Of a DNA stretch of 64,000 nt, positions 36,335 through 48,146 are shown piece by piece. Under the pieces are notes generated by a model. It worked only from the letters and a program-made list of their open reading frames with translations, searched no databases and was not told the DNA's origin. The DNA comes from Schistosoma haematobium (lineage: Eukaryota; Platyhelminthes; Trematoda; Strigeidida; Schistosomatidae), in NCBI RefSeq assembly GCF_000699445.3, contig NC_067196.1, positions 73,415,864 to 73,479,863 on the forward strand, given 5' to 3'. Position 1 is the stretch's first letter, and every line of letters starts with the position of its first letter. A program made the position numbers and the translations under genes.

Positions 36335-36941
36335 AGTCAACCGCGGGATTCAAGAAAGGAAAAACAAAAGGACAGCAATTAACAACAGCCAAACAAGAAC
36401 AGAGGAAATTAAGGCGCAGGATGAATGCGCAGAAGCAAACAAGCTAATGAAGAGGAGCATCATAGCCCACAAGCAGAAATACATGGGAGATCTAGCAAGG
36501 ACAGTGGAAAAGGCTGAAACGGAGAGGAATATGACACAACGAAGAAATCGGTAGGAAACCATCACCAAAACAGCACAAGTATTTGTAAACGATTGTCTAC
36601 TCAAGATACTCAATGTCCGTTTACTGGATACCATCAGTAACAGCCTACTGTGAGGGAGAACAAATCAGCTTTCAACTGAGTAGGAAATTAGCAGAAAACG
36701 TTAGAGGCGGATAGGAGATACATTGTGGAAATCATCAAACTGCTTCATGAGACAAGCTCTAACTTGGAATCCTGAAGACATAAAAGGAAATGAGGAAGGC
36801 CAACGAACACGTCGCGTCGGAAATTCGAAGCAGACATCAAAAGGATGAATATCAACTGGAAAGGAGATGGGAAGAGAGAGTTGGATGGAAAATGCTGTGA
36901 GTTGCCTATACTCCTCCAAGAGGGGTAAAAGGTGCAAGTAA
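36335..36941 (+). mobile_element. RTE-clade LINE fragment (linker joined to 3' end)
   Basis: Interrupted translation gives the RTE linker between endonuclease and RT (QQLTTAKQEQRKLR, NKLMKRSIIAHKQKYMGDLA) joined directly to the C-terminal end ([36 protein letters not shown]) and a GCAAGTAAGTAG tail. The RT domain between them is missing, a similar deletion type to the copy at 20.7 kb. Confidence 0.75.
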
Positions 36942-37067
36942 GTAGTTAATTTACATTGTGAAAAGAGACCGATGGGAATTTCATTTATGAGCTAACCAAT
37001 CTGGTTTAAGGTAGCGACTGCCTGGTTTTTCAGCGAAAACCATTCATCCATACGCAAAAATGTATAG

Positions 37068-37365
37068 TGACTAGCAGTGTAATCCAGAACGCGCGTTTCG
37101 TCCTATTTGGAACCTGTCAGCTGGATGTGCCTGCATCCGAGTTGATGTTCACTCCTGGACGCGAACCCAGTACCGTTCGCTTCAAACGCCATTGCATTAT
37201 CTACTTAGCCACTGAGTCCTGATAGAACTATCCATCTTTGCTTATAATACTTGTGAAGTAAGGCAATACGCACAGTATGCACATATGCCAATAAGAGAAT
37301 GGTCAATTGAGGTTCTAAACATCAATGGGAAGATTCAAGTAAACAATACCAAGTGAATTTATTCA
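37068..37365 (-). mobile_element. Sm-alpha-type hammerhead SINE, core mutated
   Basis: The minus strand ends with CCAGCTGACAGGTTCC, GGACGAAACGCGCGTTCTGG and ATTACACTG. GAAA and stem II are good, but CTGACAG departs from CTGANGA, so it should be dead. The promoter and 5' part match 53190-53452. Confidence 0.75.
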
Positions 37366-39843
37366 TCCATACGGTTGTTTAGAATTTTAGTATTACAGCT
37401 AATGTCAGTTCATGAATAAAACCTTGACTGTAATTATTAAGCCTAAGTTTCGACTTCTAATCCTAAATAGTAGAAGTTTCTCAAGGCCACTTTTAGTGTC
37501 ACTCAAAGGTCGTTCATAAGTTATGTTCTCTTCAAGATTTCACCAAAGTTCCGAACACTAACTGAATAGAAAATTTTTATACAATATGGAAATAAAATGT
37601 TTCTAAGCTGCCTACTGGATCATTAGGCAACAGTAATCAATATGGTGCTTGTTTAGGGTCTGGGACTGATAAAATTCTATTAACCGAGTGTAATCACAAT
37701 TGTGTAAATAATTAAACATTGTTTGTACTGTACTTTGGCATTATATAACCGGATAGAATTGAGTCCTACGGAGGGCATCCGTTTGCTGAGAGTTTCAGGT
37801 GAACCTTACGAGTATTAAATAGCATGAAACGTTTACTGTCTGTCGCGTTCAATCACTTAACATTAAAGTTTTGTAAGAATATCGGTACGAATTCTTCCTG
37901 TTAAATTTAATGAATTATAACCACAGTTAAAAGGATACGAAGAAATCGTTCAAACCGTTAATTGATTATAGATAGATTGAACAATTAAAAACAAACTACG
38001 CAATTTATATTTTGATAGTAAAAAAGATATATTGGAATACATTATTATATACATAGGATGACCAGTCGGAAAACATTCATGTATATAAGATTTGTCCGCT
38101 TGTACTAGTGATCGAATATAGGAGTCAATTGGTTCATTACATATAAACATAGTAGTTTTACAAGAAGCTAGTCTCTAACCGAATAGTGCAATGACAAACA
38201 CATCAAACTGTATACACAGATAGCACCACTGAATTAACGGATGTGACGAGGTTGACTAATAAGTGCGGTTTAAAAAGAATTACAAATCGTTGAGAAATTC
38301 CAGTCGTTCATCATCATCATTTCGTGGATCGAATTTATTCGCACATATTATCATAAAACTAACAAAAGATTATTATTAAATTCATTTCATGTTTATCTAT
38401 ATGTATGCATATTGAATAAATAGATTTTCTTGCGAACAAAAATACTGCTTTCTTTCTATTCCATACTCTCTCTTTCTACGTCATGTGTCGTGTAGAAAAT
38501 TATTTTTACAGAATTTTCAACAGCTGTTCATTACTTTACGCTAAGTGTAAAATGGACCAGTTATTCACCTTTTTATTACAGCATTCAAAATCAATATTGA
38601 TAGAATATTGAGATCTATATTTTTCGGTGTTCATGTAGAAATCAGAAAAATAATATAAAGTGGGCAATATTGGAATAGCTATTTCCCAACAATTCGCATG
38701 AGATGCATATATGCCAGACCAGGATTGGTCAGGTTTCATTCAAGATATCAACAATGGGATAAACCAATCCATTTCACATTGAATTAAATCGGAATGGATA
38801 ACTTCTGTCGTTGAACCGATCAGAATAAATCATTCAATTATTTCCTGATAGCAACTTTATATTCTAAATTGTCGAAGTTCAACTAGAAATAATAGTTTCA
38901 TTGAAGGAAAAGGAAGAAAGAATGATTCAAGAAAAATCAACTTTGAATGAAAGTAAAGATTGATCAAGATTTAGGAGATGGAATATAACACTTAACACTT
39001 TTCATGACTGAATACTGACTGGACTAGTTTAAAGGACACATTAGACAGGAATTCAATTCGAAATTGATTTAGTTTCGGGTGTTTTAGTGTAAAGAAGCAT
39101 TTCGAGAGAGGAGCATTATTTTTGTCGACGAACATTTTCTAGTAGACGGTCTACCAAATAGCATTTTCACACGTGTACATAAAATTGACGTGTTTATTAT
39201 GGTTCTGAATACATCAGTTATCGGACTCTTATTCTACTCAAAACAGGATTTTATGTACTGGAAATTATTATGTCACTGATGTCATATGATAGTGTGGTGC
39301 ACACTAACGAATAGTTAATGAACATAAGGTTTTGCAAACATCTGACGGAGATATAATTTATTTAAGAAAATTGCTTTTGAAAGAAGAAAGATGTAGATTT
39401 TAAAGAGAGAAGGTAGGATATTGGTATTCACTATATGATAATAATGATAGATTCCATGAACACCAGCAAAAAGCTGTAGCTACTGAGGATCCATTAGGAC
39501 ATATGAAGTTTGAAAGAGCACGATAAAAATAGTAAACAGAACGGTGAAATAGAAAGAATATCAAGTTTACTATGAGACGTGAAAAAGATGATAAGTCAAT
39601 CATCTCGACATTGCCATTCAACGGAGCGAAGATGGTACAGTTGAACGTCCAATTTATCGAAGGGGTACATACAGTATGGTGATTCTCTGAAATTTAACAG
39701 CTTTTGTCTAATCAGTTACAAAAATGCACTGATAAAAACACGGTTTAACAGAAAGAAAAGGACATGCACCACCGATAAATCAGACGAAAAGGCAAGCAAA
39801 TAAGCCAGCTAACGCAAAAAAGACAAGGTTTGAGTCCTAACAT

Positions 39844-39849
39844 TTTATT
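39844..39849 (-). terminator. Poly(A) signal, secreted-protein gene copy 1
   Basis: AATAAA on the minus strand. A GTAAGT donor just after the stop (exon ends at 40475) and a TTTTAG acceptor (exon resumes at 39941) suggest a final 3' UTR exon carrying this signal. Confidence 0.5.
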
Positions 39850-40487
39850 CGGTTGTCATTTGTTACATATGTAAAAGTGAGGGAATTGTCGTTGAACACA
39901 TTGGCTGCGTTCACCTCATACCTGCACCGATTTTCTACCATCTAAAAGGTAAATGAAATGAACACAAACATGGTGAGAAGGTTGAAGAGGAGTTGATTTA
40001 ACAAACTGGCCGTAAGTAGAAGTATATAAATAAATATGGGTGAGTGAACACACTAGTTAGTCGGTCTAATGACTGACTGACTGACTGACCGACCGATTGA
40101 CTAATTGATTGATTGATTCAATTATTTGACTGACTGAATGAATGAATGAATGAGCGATTGGTGAAGTGTTCCAAACGAGAGCGTTTGAAAGTGATGTGAT
40201 GAACGACCAGCTGACACTTCCCAATGCACTCCTCACAACACACAGAGAATCGAAACGGTGACCTAACAGGAATAAGCACCAAATACATCTCCACATAAGA
40301 CAACAAGCTGCACGAGTGATGGGATGGATTGGTGACAGTCAGTGAACACGCACACTCACTTATCCACTCACTCACTCACTCGATCACACACACACGACGC
40401 AGTGAGTCCGCCAATCAGTTATCAGACGTTTGATATGAGAGTGGAGAGTGATGGGTGTTTGTTGGCAGACTTACCTTGTGGTGGACG

Positions 40488-41899
40488 CTAGTATTTTCTC
40501 GGATGTGTTGGAGCGTGAGGACCTGAAAACAAGTGAAACAGTGGGTGTTGGTCAATCACAAATTCAGTAGATTATGTGGCACTTGCAGTGGAGTGGATGT
40601 TTGATTGTGTGACATGGAACAAATGTGTGATGGCATCCAACGGGTGAGTGTGAGAATTGATGGTGTTGTAAAGGTTAGTAAGAGAATGAGTGATTGATTG
40701 AGTATAAAAAATTGACTGTAGAGTGAGTGAATGTATCAGTGAATGTGTGTATGTGCACGCGTGTGTGTGTGTGTACGTGTGTTCGGAGGAATGACTGGTG
40801 TGTCGTACTGGTCAAGATTATTGAAAGAAACGGAGATAAGGAATAGAAGTGGTTGGTGTAGTGTTGACTTACTACGAACACGTGGTGGTGATCTGGCTGG
40901 GTAGGCTGGTCTCTGTGCTCTCTTCGGTGGCTTCGGACGTGCGGTTGACTTGGTGGTGGCAGGCGAATCTGTGGAGTAAAATCAGAGTACATGTGCACTA
41001 TTCACAGTCTAAACACGGAAACACACAATTCGAGTGATGCACACTGGAAAAACATTCCCACACAAAATTCAATGCACACCAATAGTGAATAGTGAATGGA
41101 CTGACCTGGTTTCGCTGAAGCCGCTGCTGGTGCTGCAGGTGAATCCGATGCGGCTGGTGCAGCTGGTTGCTGATCAGGTGATTTGACTGGAGCTGAGGGT
41201 GCGCCATCTGCATTGGAAAACAGTAACGAAACAATGTGTTGTCGTTTTAAGTTAAGTTCAATTGCAGCAGTATGATTCAGTTCGCGTCTCCATCAGATGT
41301 GTGCAAATCGACGACTGACTTGATCGGTACCACTCACTACCTAACTGACTAACTGCCTAACTGACCGACTGCCTATCTGACTGACTTGGTTGTCAATAAT
41401 GACAGGGAACGTGAGTATTGAGGCGAATGTTCTCATGAGGTGAGTGACAGAACGTTCATACGATTGTCAGCTACGAAATACACTGATGCTCGATGCTTCC
41501 ACTCACATGGTTTGGATTGTGTGAGTTGGCTGTGATCGACTGCACTGGTGTCGGAACAACTTACAGAATAAGTAAGTAAGTAAGTAGGTAAGCAAGTGAA
41601 TGAGTGAATGAATGGATGAATGAATCATCGGAGTGATGGATGGACGGATGGAGGGATAAATGGATGAATAGTCGAATGAATGAATGAATGAATGAATGAA
41701 TGAATCAGTGAGTGAGTGAGTGAGTGAGTGAGTGAAAGTGGTCCGTGTCTGTTGGTGTGAAGCTCACCTCCATCACAGTGCACCACATCCAGATAGTTCA
41801 CAACGAAGGCGAAAGTCAATACTGTCACCTGTGTGTGAGAGAGAAAGAGAGAGTTTTGGTTGGTTAGACGAATGAATGACTCACCAATGTTCTTTGCAT
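40488..41899 (-). CDS. Small secreted Pro/Ala/Lys/Arg-rich protein, copy 1 (five exons)
   Basis: Coding exons on the minus strand are 41899-41885, 41828-41768, 41207-41106, 40968-40873 and 40522-40488 (15, 61, 102, 96 and 35 nt). They total 102 codons plus TAG. All introns are GT/AG and all joins from exon 2 on are phase 1. Residues 1-23 or so (MQRTLVTVLTFAFVV...VHC) look like a signal peptide. The mature part is rich in Pro, Ala and Ser, then strongly basic (RPKPPKRAQRPAYPARSP), ending THPRKY. No cysteine remains in the mature part if cleavage follows VVHC. I do not recognise the family. The layout (tiny first exon, signal peptide, multiple-of-three internal exons) recalls schistosome micro-exon genes, but exons of 96-102 nt are larger than typical micro-exons. 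Differs from copy 2 at residue 59 (Pro here, Leu there). Expression is unproven. Confidence 0.75.
41671..41735. repeat. GAAT/GAGT tetranucleotide tract, intron 2 of copy 1
   Basis: Uninterrupted GAAT then GAGT repeats. The mirror tract is at 48308-48393. Their lengths differ between arms. Confidence 0.85.
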
Positions 41900-41945
41900 T
41901 TGTACGTTCAGTGATTTCTGATGTTCCAGTGAGTTGTGGACTAGA

Positions 41946-41952
41946 ATTTATA
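41946..41952 (-). promoter_or_regulatory. TATA box, secreted-protein gene copy 1
   Basis: TATAAAT on the minus strand about 47 nt upstream of the ATG, leaving room for a short 5' UTR. Identical to the element in copy 2. Confidence 0.55.
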
Positions 41953-42919
41953 CGTTTGTGAAGTTGTCTATTTGTCGGTCAACCAATTGAATCCTAGTCT
42001 TCAACAAATCGTTACCAACATTGTGATGTTTGATCGGTGGTAGAAAGTGTCATGTCACTTCGATTGAGTGAAACATTTAGTGAAATCAATTCACGGATTG
42101 AGTGACAGAACGCGAAGTTTGCTTGTTTGTCTTGTTCAGTGTTTGGTGTGTATGGAGCGTTGACAATCTGAATTATCCATAGCGTAATTTCTATTCTGAG
42201 TGGTATAGTGTAGTATTCATAAATATTTGAATTATAGTATGAACTAAGAATCCCAGAAATGACGTAATCGAATCAAGAAGTACTTAATAACCACAAACTA
42301 ATGTACTGTAGTTGGAATTCGAAATCAAGCATTCAACAAGTACAAAGGCATCATTAGTTCATTTAAACACCACAGGTATTTACTGAGAAGTAGACCGTTA
42401 ATGTCTGGATGAGTTGTTTTTCAGGCCTCATACGATACCGACCATGAAGTCCACTTTGATGGATTATTTTCAAACTTATGATGTCTTTCGTAAACGTTTA
42501 CTTTACATTTGTCTCCGGCCACCAACATATGAGCCTTGTCAAAGATTTCATGTTCTCAACACCCAAATATCCACTATGAAGATCTTCAAGGACAGGTTTA
42601 TGCAATAAATCGGGAATAATAACACCATTAAGGGTAGTGGATTATTCATCCTACTTGGCGCAGTAGATCGGAAACGTGAGTTTCTGGTTAGAATTCCAAC
42701 CTTTTCGCATAGCACTGAGTATACATCAAAAGCATCGATGACTTTCTCTAATGAGATCTGGACGGTTCACTGGTAGAGGTTGGACTAATAATTAGACTGC
42801 AGTATCAAAAGGTTTATATTGTGATAACAATCGAGATATGTAATCAAAAGTTTGACTTTGTTGGGGAATTCTGTGCCGAATAGTATGTTCATAATCACTC
42901 AGAGAAAAACTTTGGTGGC

Positions 42920-45780
42920 GCTCTATCTGGTCGTTATCGAAATATACATCCCGGCTACCCTCGGATATAATTGTCGATTTAAATCACGTTTATGAATAAC
43001 GGAATTAAATAAGTCAAATATGAGAATGGAGTTTGAAGACGCATATTTCATACAGTCGTTGGTCCAGACGTTCAGAGGAACGAGACGAATCGGAGAAGGT
43101 ATGTGAGTCAACTCGTTTAAACCAATCATGACTCGATATTTATAGTCAGACAAAAATAGGTCACAGATATGTGAGGGGTAGGGTAGAGGGTTAAGAAACA
43201 CGCTCATATAAAAACAGTTAAAGTTAATATGCCATAATTGACAAAGTTAAAATGTGACCCAAGAAGAATGAATAAATTGGTCCGTCTGGAAGCTAGAGCA
43301 ACCCATATGGGCTTGACATAGTGTTAGCCACCACAAAACTCCATCATTAAGTATGGCAGGTGAGAAGCGTGTTAAGGACGCTTCAGGATAATAAATGAAT
43401 CTTAAAGCTTCATGAACCGTAACAACAGTGAATCCCTTTACAAGTAAATATATATGAATGTTAGGTTCACAAATTGAGTTGTTTCGGTATGTCTGTCGGA
43501 ATATTTGCATGAAACCCAGATTACTGGTCTCCCTTTCTGCTCCTAAACTACACCATAACCTACAGATGATGCATCAGTAATAAGTACAGAATTTACGCTA
43601 GGGGAGCGTGTTTGAATAACACCATCACTTTGAAGAGACGTTAGTAGACATCGTGGGCATGACTTTTGTTCCTCACCACATTTAAATGAACTGGATGTCA
43701 AGATTTGAAGCAAACAATTAGCACAGCAACAAAAACCAGAAATAAAACGAGAACAATGTTGAGGAGAACCCACTAGTGAACATAGTTCTGTAAGATGTTC
43801 CACAGATGGTTCATTTGTCAGCGGAGCTAGTCGCTTCATATCCGGCTTAAAACCGTTACCATCGACTAGGTATCCAAGACATTCAAAACTTGATACACAA
43901 AATGAACTCTTATTTTGGTTCAGAGTAACATTCTTCTCAATTAAACGACGCAGCAAAGCAACAAGTCTTTGACCATGAGATACTTTATAAGAACCATGAA
44001 TAATAAGAATAAGATCATCTCGACCAACCTTGGCAATTTTAAGACCACTGACTACATTACTCATTACTTCTTGAGATATGGCTGGAGAAGTATTGAAACC
44101 AGAAGGAGATTGTATTTTAATGGACCAAAAGAAGTGCTAATCTCTGGCAAAATAGAAGATTTATCTAAGGAAATTTGAGGATAAGCATCTTTTAAATCAG
44201 CTTTGAAGAATACTTCAGAGCAATGAAGCCGATTAAAAAATATATTTAACTTCCACCATGGTTCATGTTTACTTAAACTAACTTGAGTTCAGCGTTAATC
44301 TATAATCAAAGTATATTCTAGGGGTCTTGCCAGCAGACTTCAAGCGTGTAACAATAAGAGTATCCCATGCTGAAGACTGAATCGGTTCAATTTTAATTTT
44401 CGCAGACAAAGCATTTAATGTCTTAACTACTGCTTCTCGAAGACCATAGCGAGTTATTCGTCCTTTATGAAAGACTGGATCACCCTGTAGTTGTAGTTCT
44501 ATAGACTGAGCTCTCGTCTCTGCACTGCAGCTATCAAACCTCTAAGTATAGCATTACTATCTTCTTTGAAAGCATATAAATACAACTCCGCGTTGGGCTA
44601 TTTCAGATTTTCCAAACTTAGTATTAATGGTCATTTTTCACTCACTTAAAACTAACAAGGCATGTATGAATAATCCATATTTAGTTAGGAATTCGCAGCA
44701 TACTTGTATGGGGGGTTTGCGTTCAATACTGAAACTTTAATGGGTTGTACTGCAACATTAGAATCTAAAGACTTTAGGTTTTTCAAATGAAACAATGAAC
44801 TCTATTGACTATTCCAACAATAAAATCATAGAATGAACCAAACGAAGTATATTTCGGCGTCTGAATGTAAAAAGTACCTTTCGAAATCGTTTATAATGAT
44901 AATCTATGATCATTAGAAACAACCAAACCAATAGGATCCGAACTAGAAAGCTCACTAGTGGCGAAATGAACAGTCGTTCTACACACTGGCTTAATGTTTC
45001 CGATTTACCACACTTAAAGCATTTAGCATGACAAAAGATGAATTATTTTAATGAAAACTACCACAAGATAAACATTTACCAAATATGTCCTCATCTTTCT
45101 AAACTGCTTTGCAATTCTTTGTTGGATCGTTTCTCATATTTTCATGAGAATCGAAACCATAACCAACTAAACGCGAGCTTGAGAAACCTCGAGAATGTAA
45201 TTTATCACGACGACTAAGAATAGTATCAGAAATCTTCCCTGACTGGAAATCAAACACATTCACTGCGTTGTAGTTAATACATCCTGTTTAAATTACCTGT
45301 AACGAACTTTCAGATTTTTGAATGGATTCTCTTTTCAAATTCGCAATATCATTCCAGTGACCAACCGATCACGAAGTTGAACTTCCAAATGGTCTCCAAA
45401 GTTTTAATTCACAGTCTGTTTCTATAGTTCAAGTATAAAGTCATTAACTTTCTGATCATTCAGTCACATCATTTTCCGAAATCTTGATCTCTCTCTTCGT
45501 TCAAGGCCAACATGCTTCACATGACTAAGAAGTAATTACTTGAGAAATTCATGTGACAATGAAATTATTTTGTCTGGAAAAGCTAGATTCCTTAACGGGT
45601 TATAAGGATCTTCTTCGGTGAATTTCAGGAAATAAGCTGAGAACTTACGATCTTTAATGTCTTCTTTACTCGTGCACCAGATCCCAAATCTCTCCATGTA
45701 ATCTTCAAAGACAGAACCAATTAAAATAATGGCGACTGTCCAAGAACTGGGGCAACCACGACACCAATTTGACCATTAGA
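42920..45780 (-). mobile_element. Ty3/Gypsy LTR retrotransposon relic
   Basis: On the minus strand, in order: a gag-like segment (about 45720-45300; ERFGIWCTSKEDIKD, AYFLKFTEEDPYNPLRNLAF), a zinc-knuckle-like CFKCGK (about 45010), reverse transcriptase pieces (44500-43700) and RNase H pieces (43600-43250; VLITDASSVGYGVV and VHEALRFIYYPEASL). There are many stops and frameshifts. No LTRs, primer-binding site or clear integrase were found, so the borders are approximate. It resembles the Gypsy lineages known from schistosomes (Saci/Boudicca type). Confidence 0.8.
43543..44064 (-). pseudogene. Gypsy reverse transcriptase/RNase H fragment
   Basis: A 173-codon open stretch reads through the RT palm end (degraded catalytic box, GRDDLILIIHG where a YxDD box is expected), RLVALLRRLIEKNVTLN, CLGYLVDGNGF and the RNase H start SVLITDASS. 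The missing first residues of the YxDD box and flanking stops mean it is not functional. Confidence 0.8.
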
Positions 45781-45789
45781 AATAATCCT

Positions 45790-47892
45790 AAAGACGTGCT
45801 AACTAAAAACTAACAGAATACTGCAGTTTGGGCTGGATAGAAATCGATGAGCACAACAGAATGTATTATTATTAGAATTAGAAGTGGTAGCGAAATAAAG
45901 TACAAACGAATCATCCATTGTTATAAATACCATAAAAATCTCACCATCTGTTACAAAAGCTATTTTCCGTGTTTCTATCGTGTTGCCTACATGTTGGTTC
46001 ATAAATATATTTTTGATGGGCACATTGTATTACTGTTTTGACGCACGTTTGTTAACCTAATTGTTATTATTATCATTAACATTATTACTATCGTTACTGC
46101 TAATATTATCACATAAAAATTCAAAATGTTAGGAAAAATGTGAAGGATAGAACAGTTTGAATGGATTCATCATGCCGTCCGGCTTTTTTGAATCTCGATG
46201 ATTGATAATGGACTGTGTCAACGGTGGTTCACCTCTGGATGCATAGATATGCTGTGAAAACAAGTCTAAGATTTCTCAATATTTTTCGCCTTACCTGTTG
46301 GCTGTGAGAAATATCATGCAATACAATGGCATCCGATAGTGCAAGTTGATCTACATCAGGTCCACTCCAGCTATAATGTCGTTAAGTGAAACTTCATACC
46401 CACTACATAAATATTTTGCTGATGAAACCTTCGAGACCAAAGATGATACGCCCACTTTTCATTGGGCCTCCATGAGAATCACACAACATAAATGCTCGAC
46501 AGTTGTTGAGCCATTGTTAATATGGAGCTAGAATAAATGTTAATGTTACTTACAATTGATGATGTAGATATTTCTAAATGTAATATGTACTCTGATAGCC
46601 ACTGATGCACAGGTAAGTGAAAAAGGGAAGAGACTATCATGAACATGCTAAAACATAATGTATATAATGTAAATGAAATGGGGATTTATGTAGGAAGCTT
46701 TACTGATTGGAAGCAACATGAAATGAAGATAAGTTACATGTTTATCTCATCACACTTAATGGATATGGCACTTTTAGTCTGGTAAGAAAGTCATCATCTA
46801 TCGACGAGCGCATTTATCTATCAAACGGATGTGTATAAGGCTGATCACTAAGTCATGTGAATGCGGAGAGTGATGTTACATACGACGATCCACTGATAAT
46901 TCAAGATGATGACAAGATCGGAAATTTTATAAGTCTAAAGACAAAAAACAGAAAATTTTCGTCGCTGAATTCTGTTTGCTCTTATTCAAAAAAGTGTATA
47001 CCAGAGATATACAGCAGGTTCAGATACGTGGTATCCTAAACATAATCATATTCATTCACAATGATAAACACATACCACCAATGACTCGTGCAAAGCTGTC
47101 ACGAAAACACGTTTCAGTTTGTAAGAACACCATTCAAAACACAGTGCTCAAAGATTCTTCAGGTAGTGTAAATGTAACTTGTGAGTGATGTGAATAGAGA
47201 AATACAAAAAAAATGACGAACAATGTTTCACTTAATCCGAAAACCGTATAATAGTAACATTTGATTTTATCTCTCTATTCCATAACTTAAAAGCTATTGT
47301 TTGATATACTATTTACTCCCATAGTCTTTTGCATTATAAATTATTGTAATTTAAAGGTAACATTTTCTACTTAATTTTCTGATGTCATGCATAGTTTCGA
47401 CGAAATTCTAATATTCCATTTCATTATGCGTTATGGTCACCCATTCACACATGTGTTTTAGAGTAAATTTCAGTCAGGAATGAATCAAGTGGTGTTCCAG
47501 TCGGCTCGCTTTCTCTCTCTCTCTCCTACTTGCCAACCAATGAGGTGATACAATGATGTCCCTCTTTCTGACCACAAAACCGTTTAGACACAAATCGGAC
47601 TCACACATCTCTACCCTCAAAGTTGAACTAGTTAGCTTATCATGTCAAAGCCTCAAACTAGATCGAGACAAGTTTTCACCTGAACGTTATTGTGCAGATG
47701 GACCAAGGAAATAACAGTGGGCAACAATGTTGGTGTGTATTGTATCGCATCAACAATAGATTATGTCCATCAAAAAATATACCTCTGAAACGACATCTAT
47801 AAAACATACTGGAAACACGGAAAATTACTTTCGCGGCAAGTGACAATGAATGAATTGGATTGAAAACCCATACCTTGACACCATCGAAATTC
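45790..47892. other. No gene recognised
   Basis: Short ORFs (46.3-47.2 kb) lack motifs, splice support or homology. Nothing further can be assigned. Confidence 0.4.
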
Positions 47893-48093
47893 CTACACAC
47901 CAAACACCGAATAAGACAAACAAGCAAACTTCGCGTTCTGTCACTCAATCCGTGAATTGATTTCACTAAATGTTTCACTCAATCGAAGTGACATGACACT
48001 TTCTACCACCGATCAAACATCACAATGTTGGTAACGATTTGTTGAAGACTAGGATTCAATTGGTTGACCGACAAATAGACAACTTCACAAACG

Positions 48094-48100
48094 TATAAAT
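48094..48100 (+). promoter_or_regulatory. TATA box, secreted-protein gene copy 2
   Basis: TATAAAT, mirror of the element in copy 1. Transcription would be expected to start near 48125. Confidence 0.55.
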
Positions 48101-48146
48101 TCTAGTCCACAACTCACTGGAACATCAGAAATCACTGAACGTACAA

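Larger units (their letters stand above)
30568..39778. other. Gene-poor interval
   Basis: Apart from the repeats listed here (SINEs at 32.5, 34.1 and 37.1 kb, RTE piece at 36.3 kb), no exon with recognisable homology was seen. ORFs of 60-95 codons are on both strands and have no motif support. Confidence 0.45.
39779..42155 (-). repeat. Left arm of a 2.4-kb inverted duplication
   Basis: Its reverse complement matches 47893-50288 almost base for base, including introns and flanks. Differences are a few substitutions and tetranucleotide copy-number changes. The arm holds one complete copy of the secreted-protein gene. The outer edge is near GCTTGCCTTTTCGT (reverse) and the inner edge near ACACACCAAACAC (reverse). 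Confidence 0.9.
42156..47892. other. Spacer between the inverted arms
   Basis: 5.7 kb with the Gypsy relic (42.9-45.8 kb) and otherwise AT-rich DNA without supported genes. Both secreted-protein genes face away from this spacer, so it holds any shared upstream regulatory sequence. Confidence 0.6.

Noticed and set aside
40675..41037. Overlapping 107- and 62-codon frames in the left arm (mirrored at 49029-49391)
   Set aside because: They read across exon 4 and its introns in wrong frames. The splice-supported gene explains the region.
42923..43207. Integrase domain of the Gypsy relic
   Set aside because: The 94-codon frame shows no HHCC or DDE pattern that I can recognise, so it was not called integrase.
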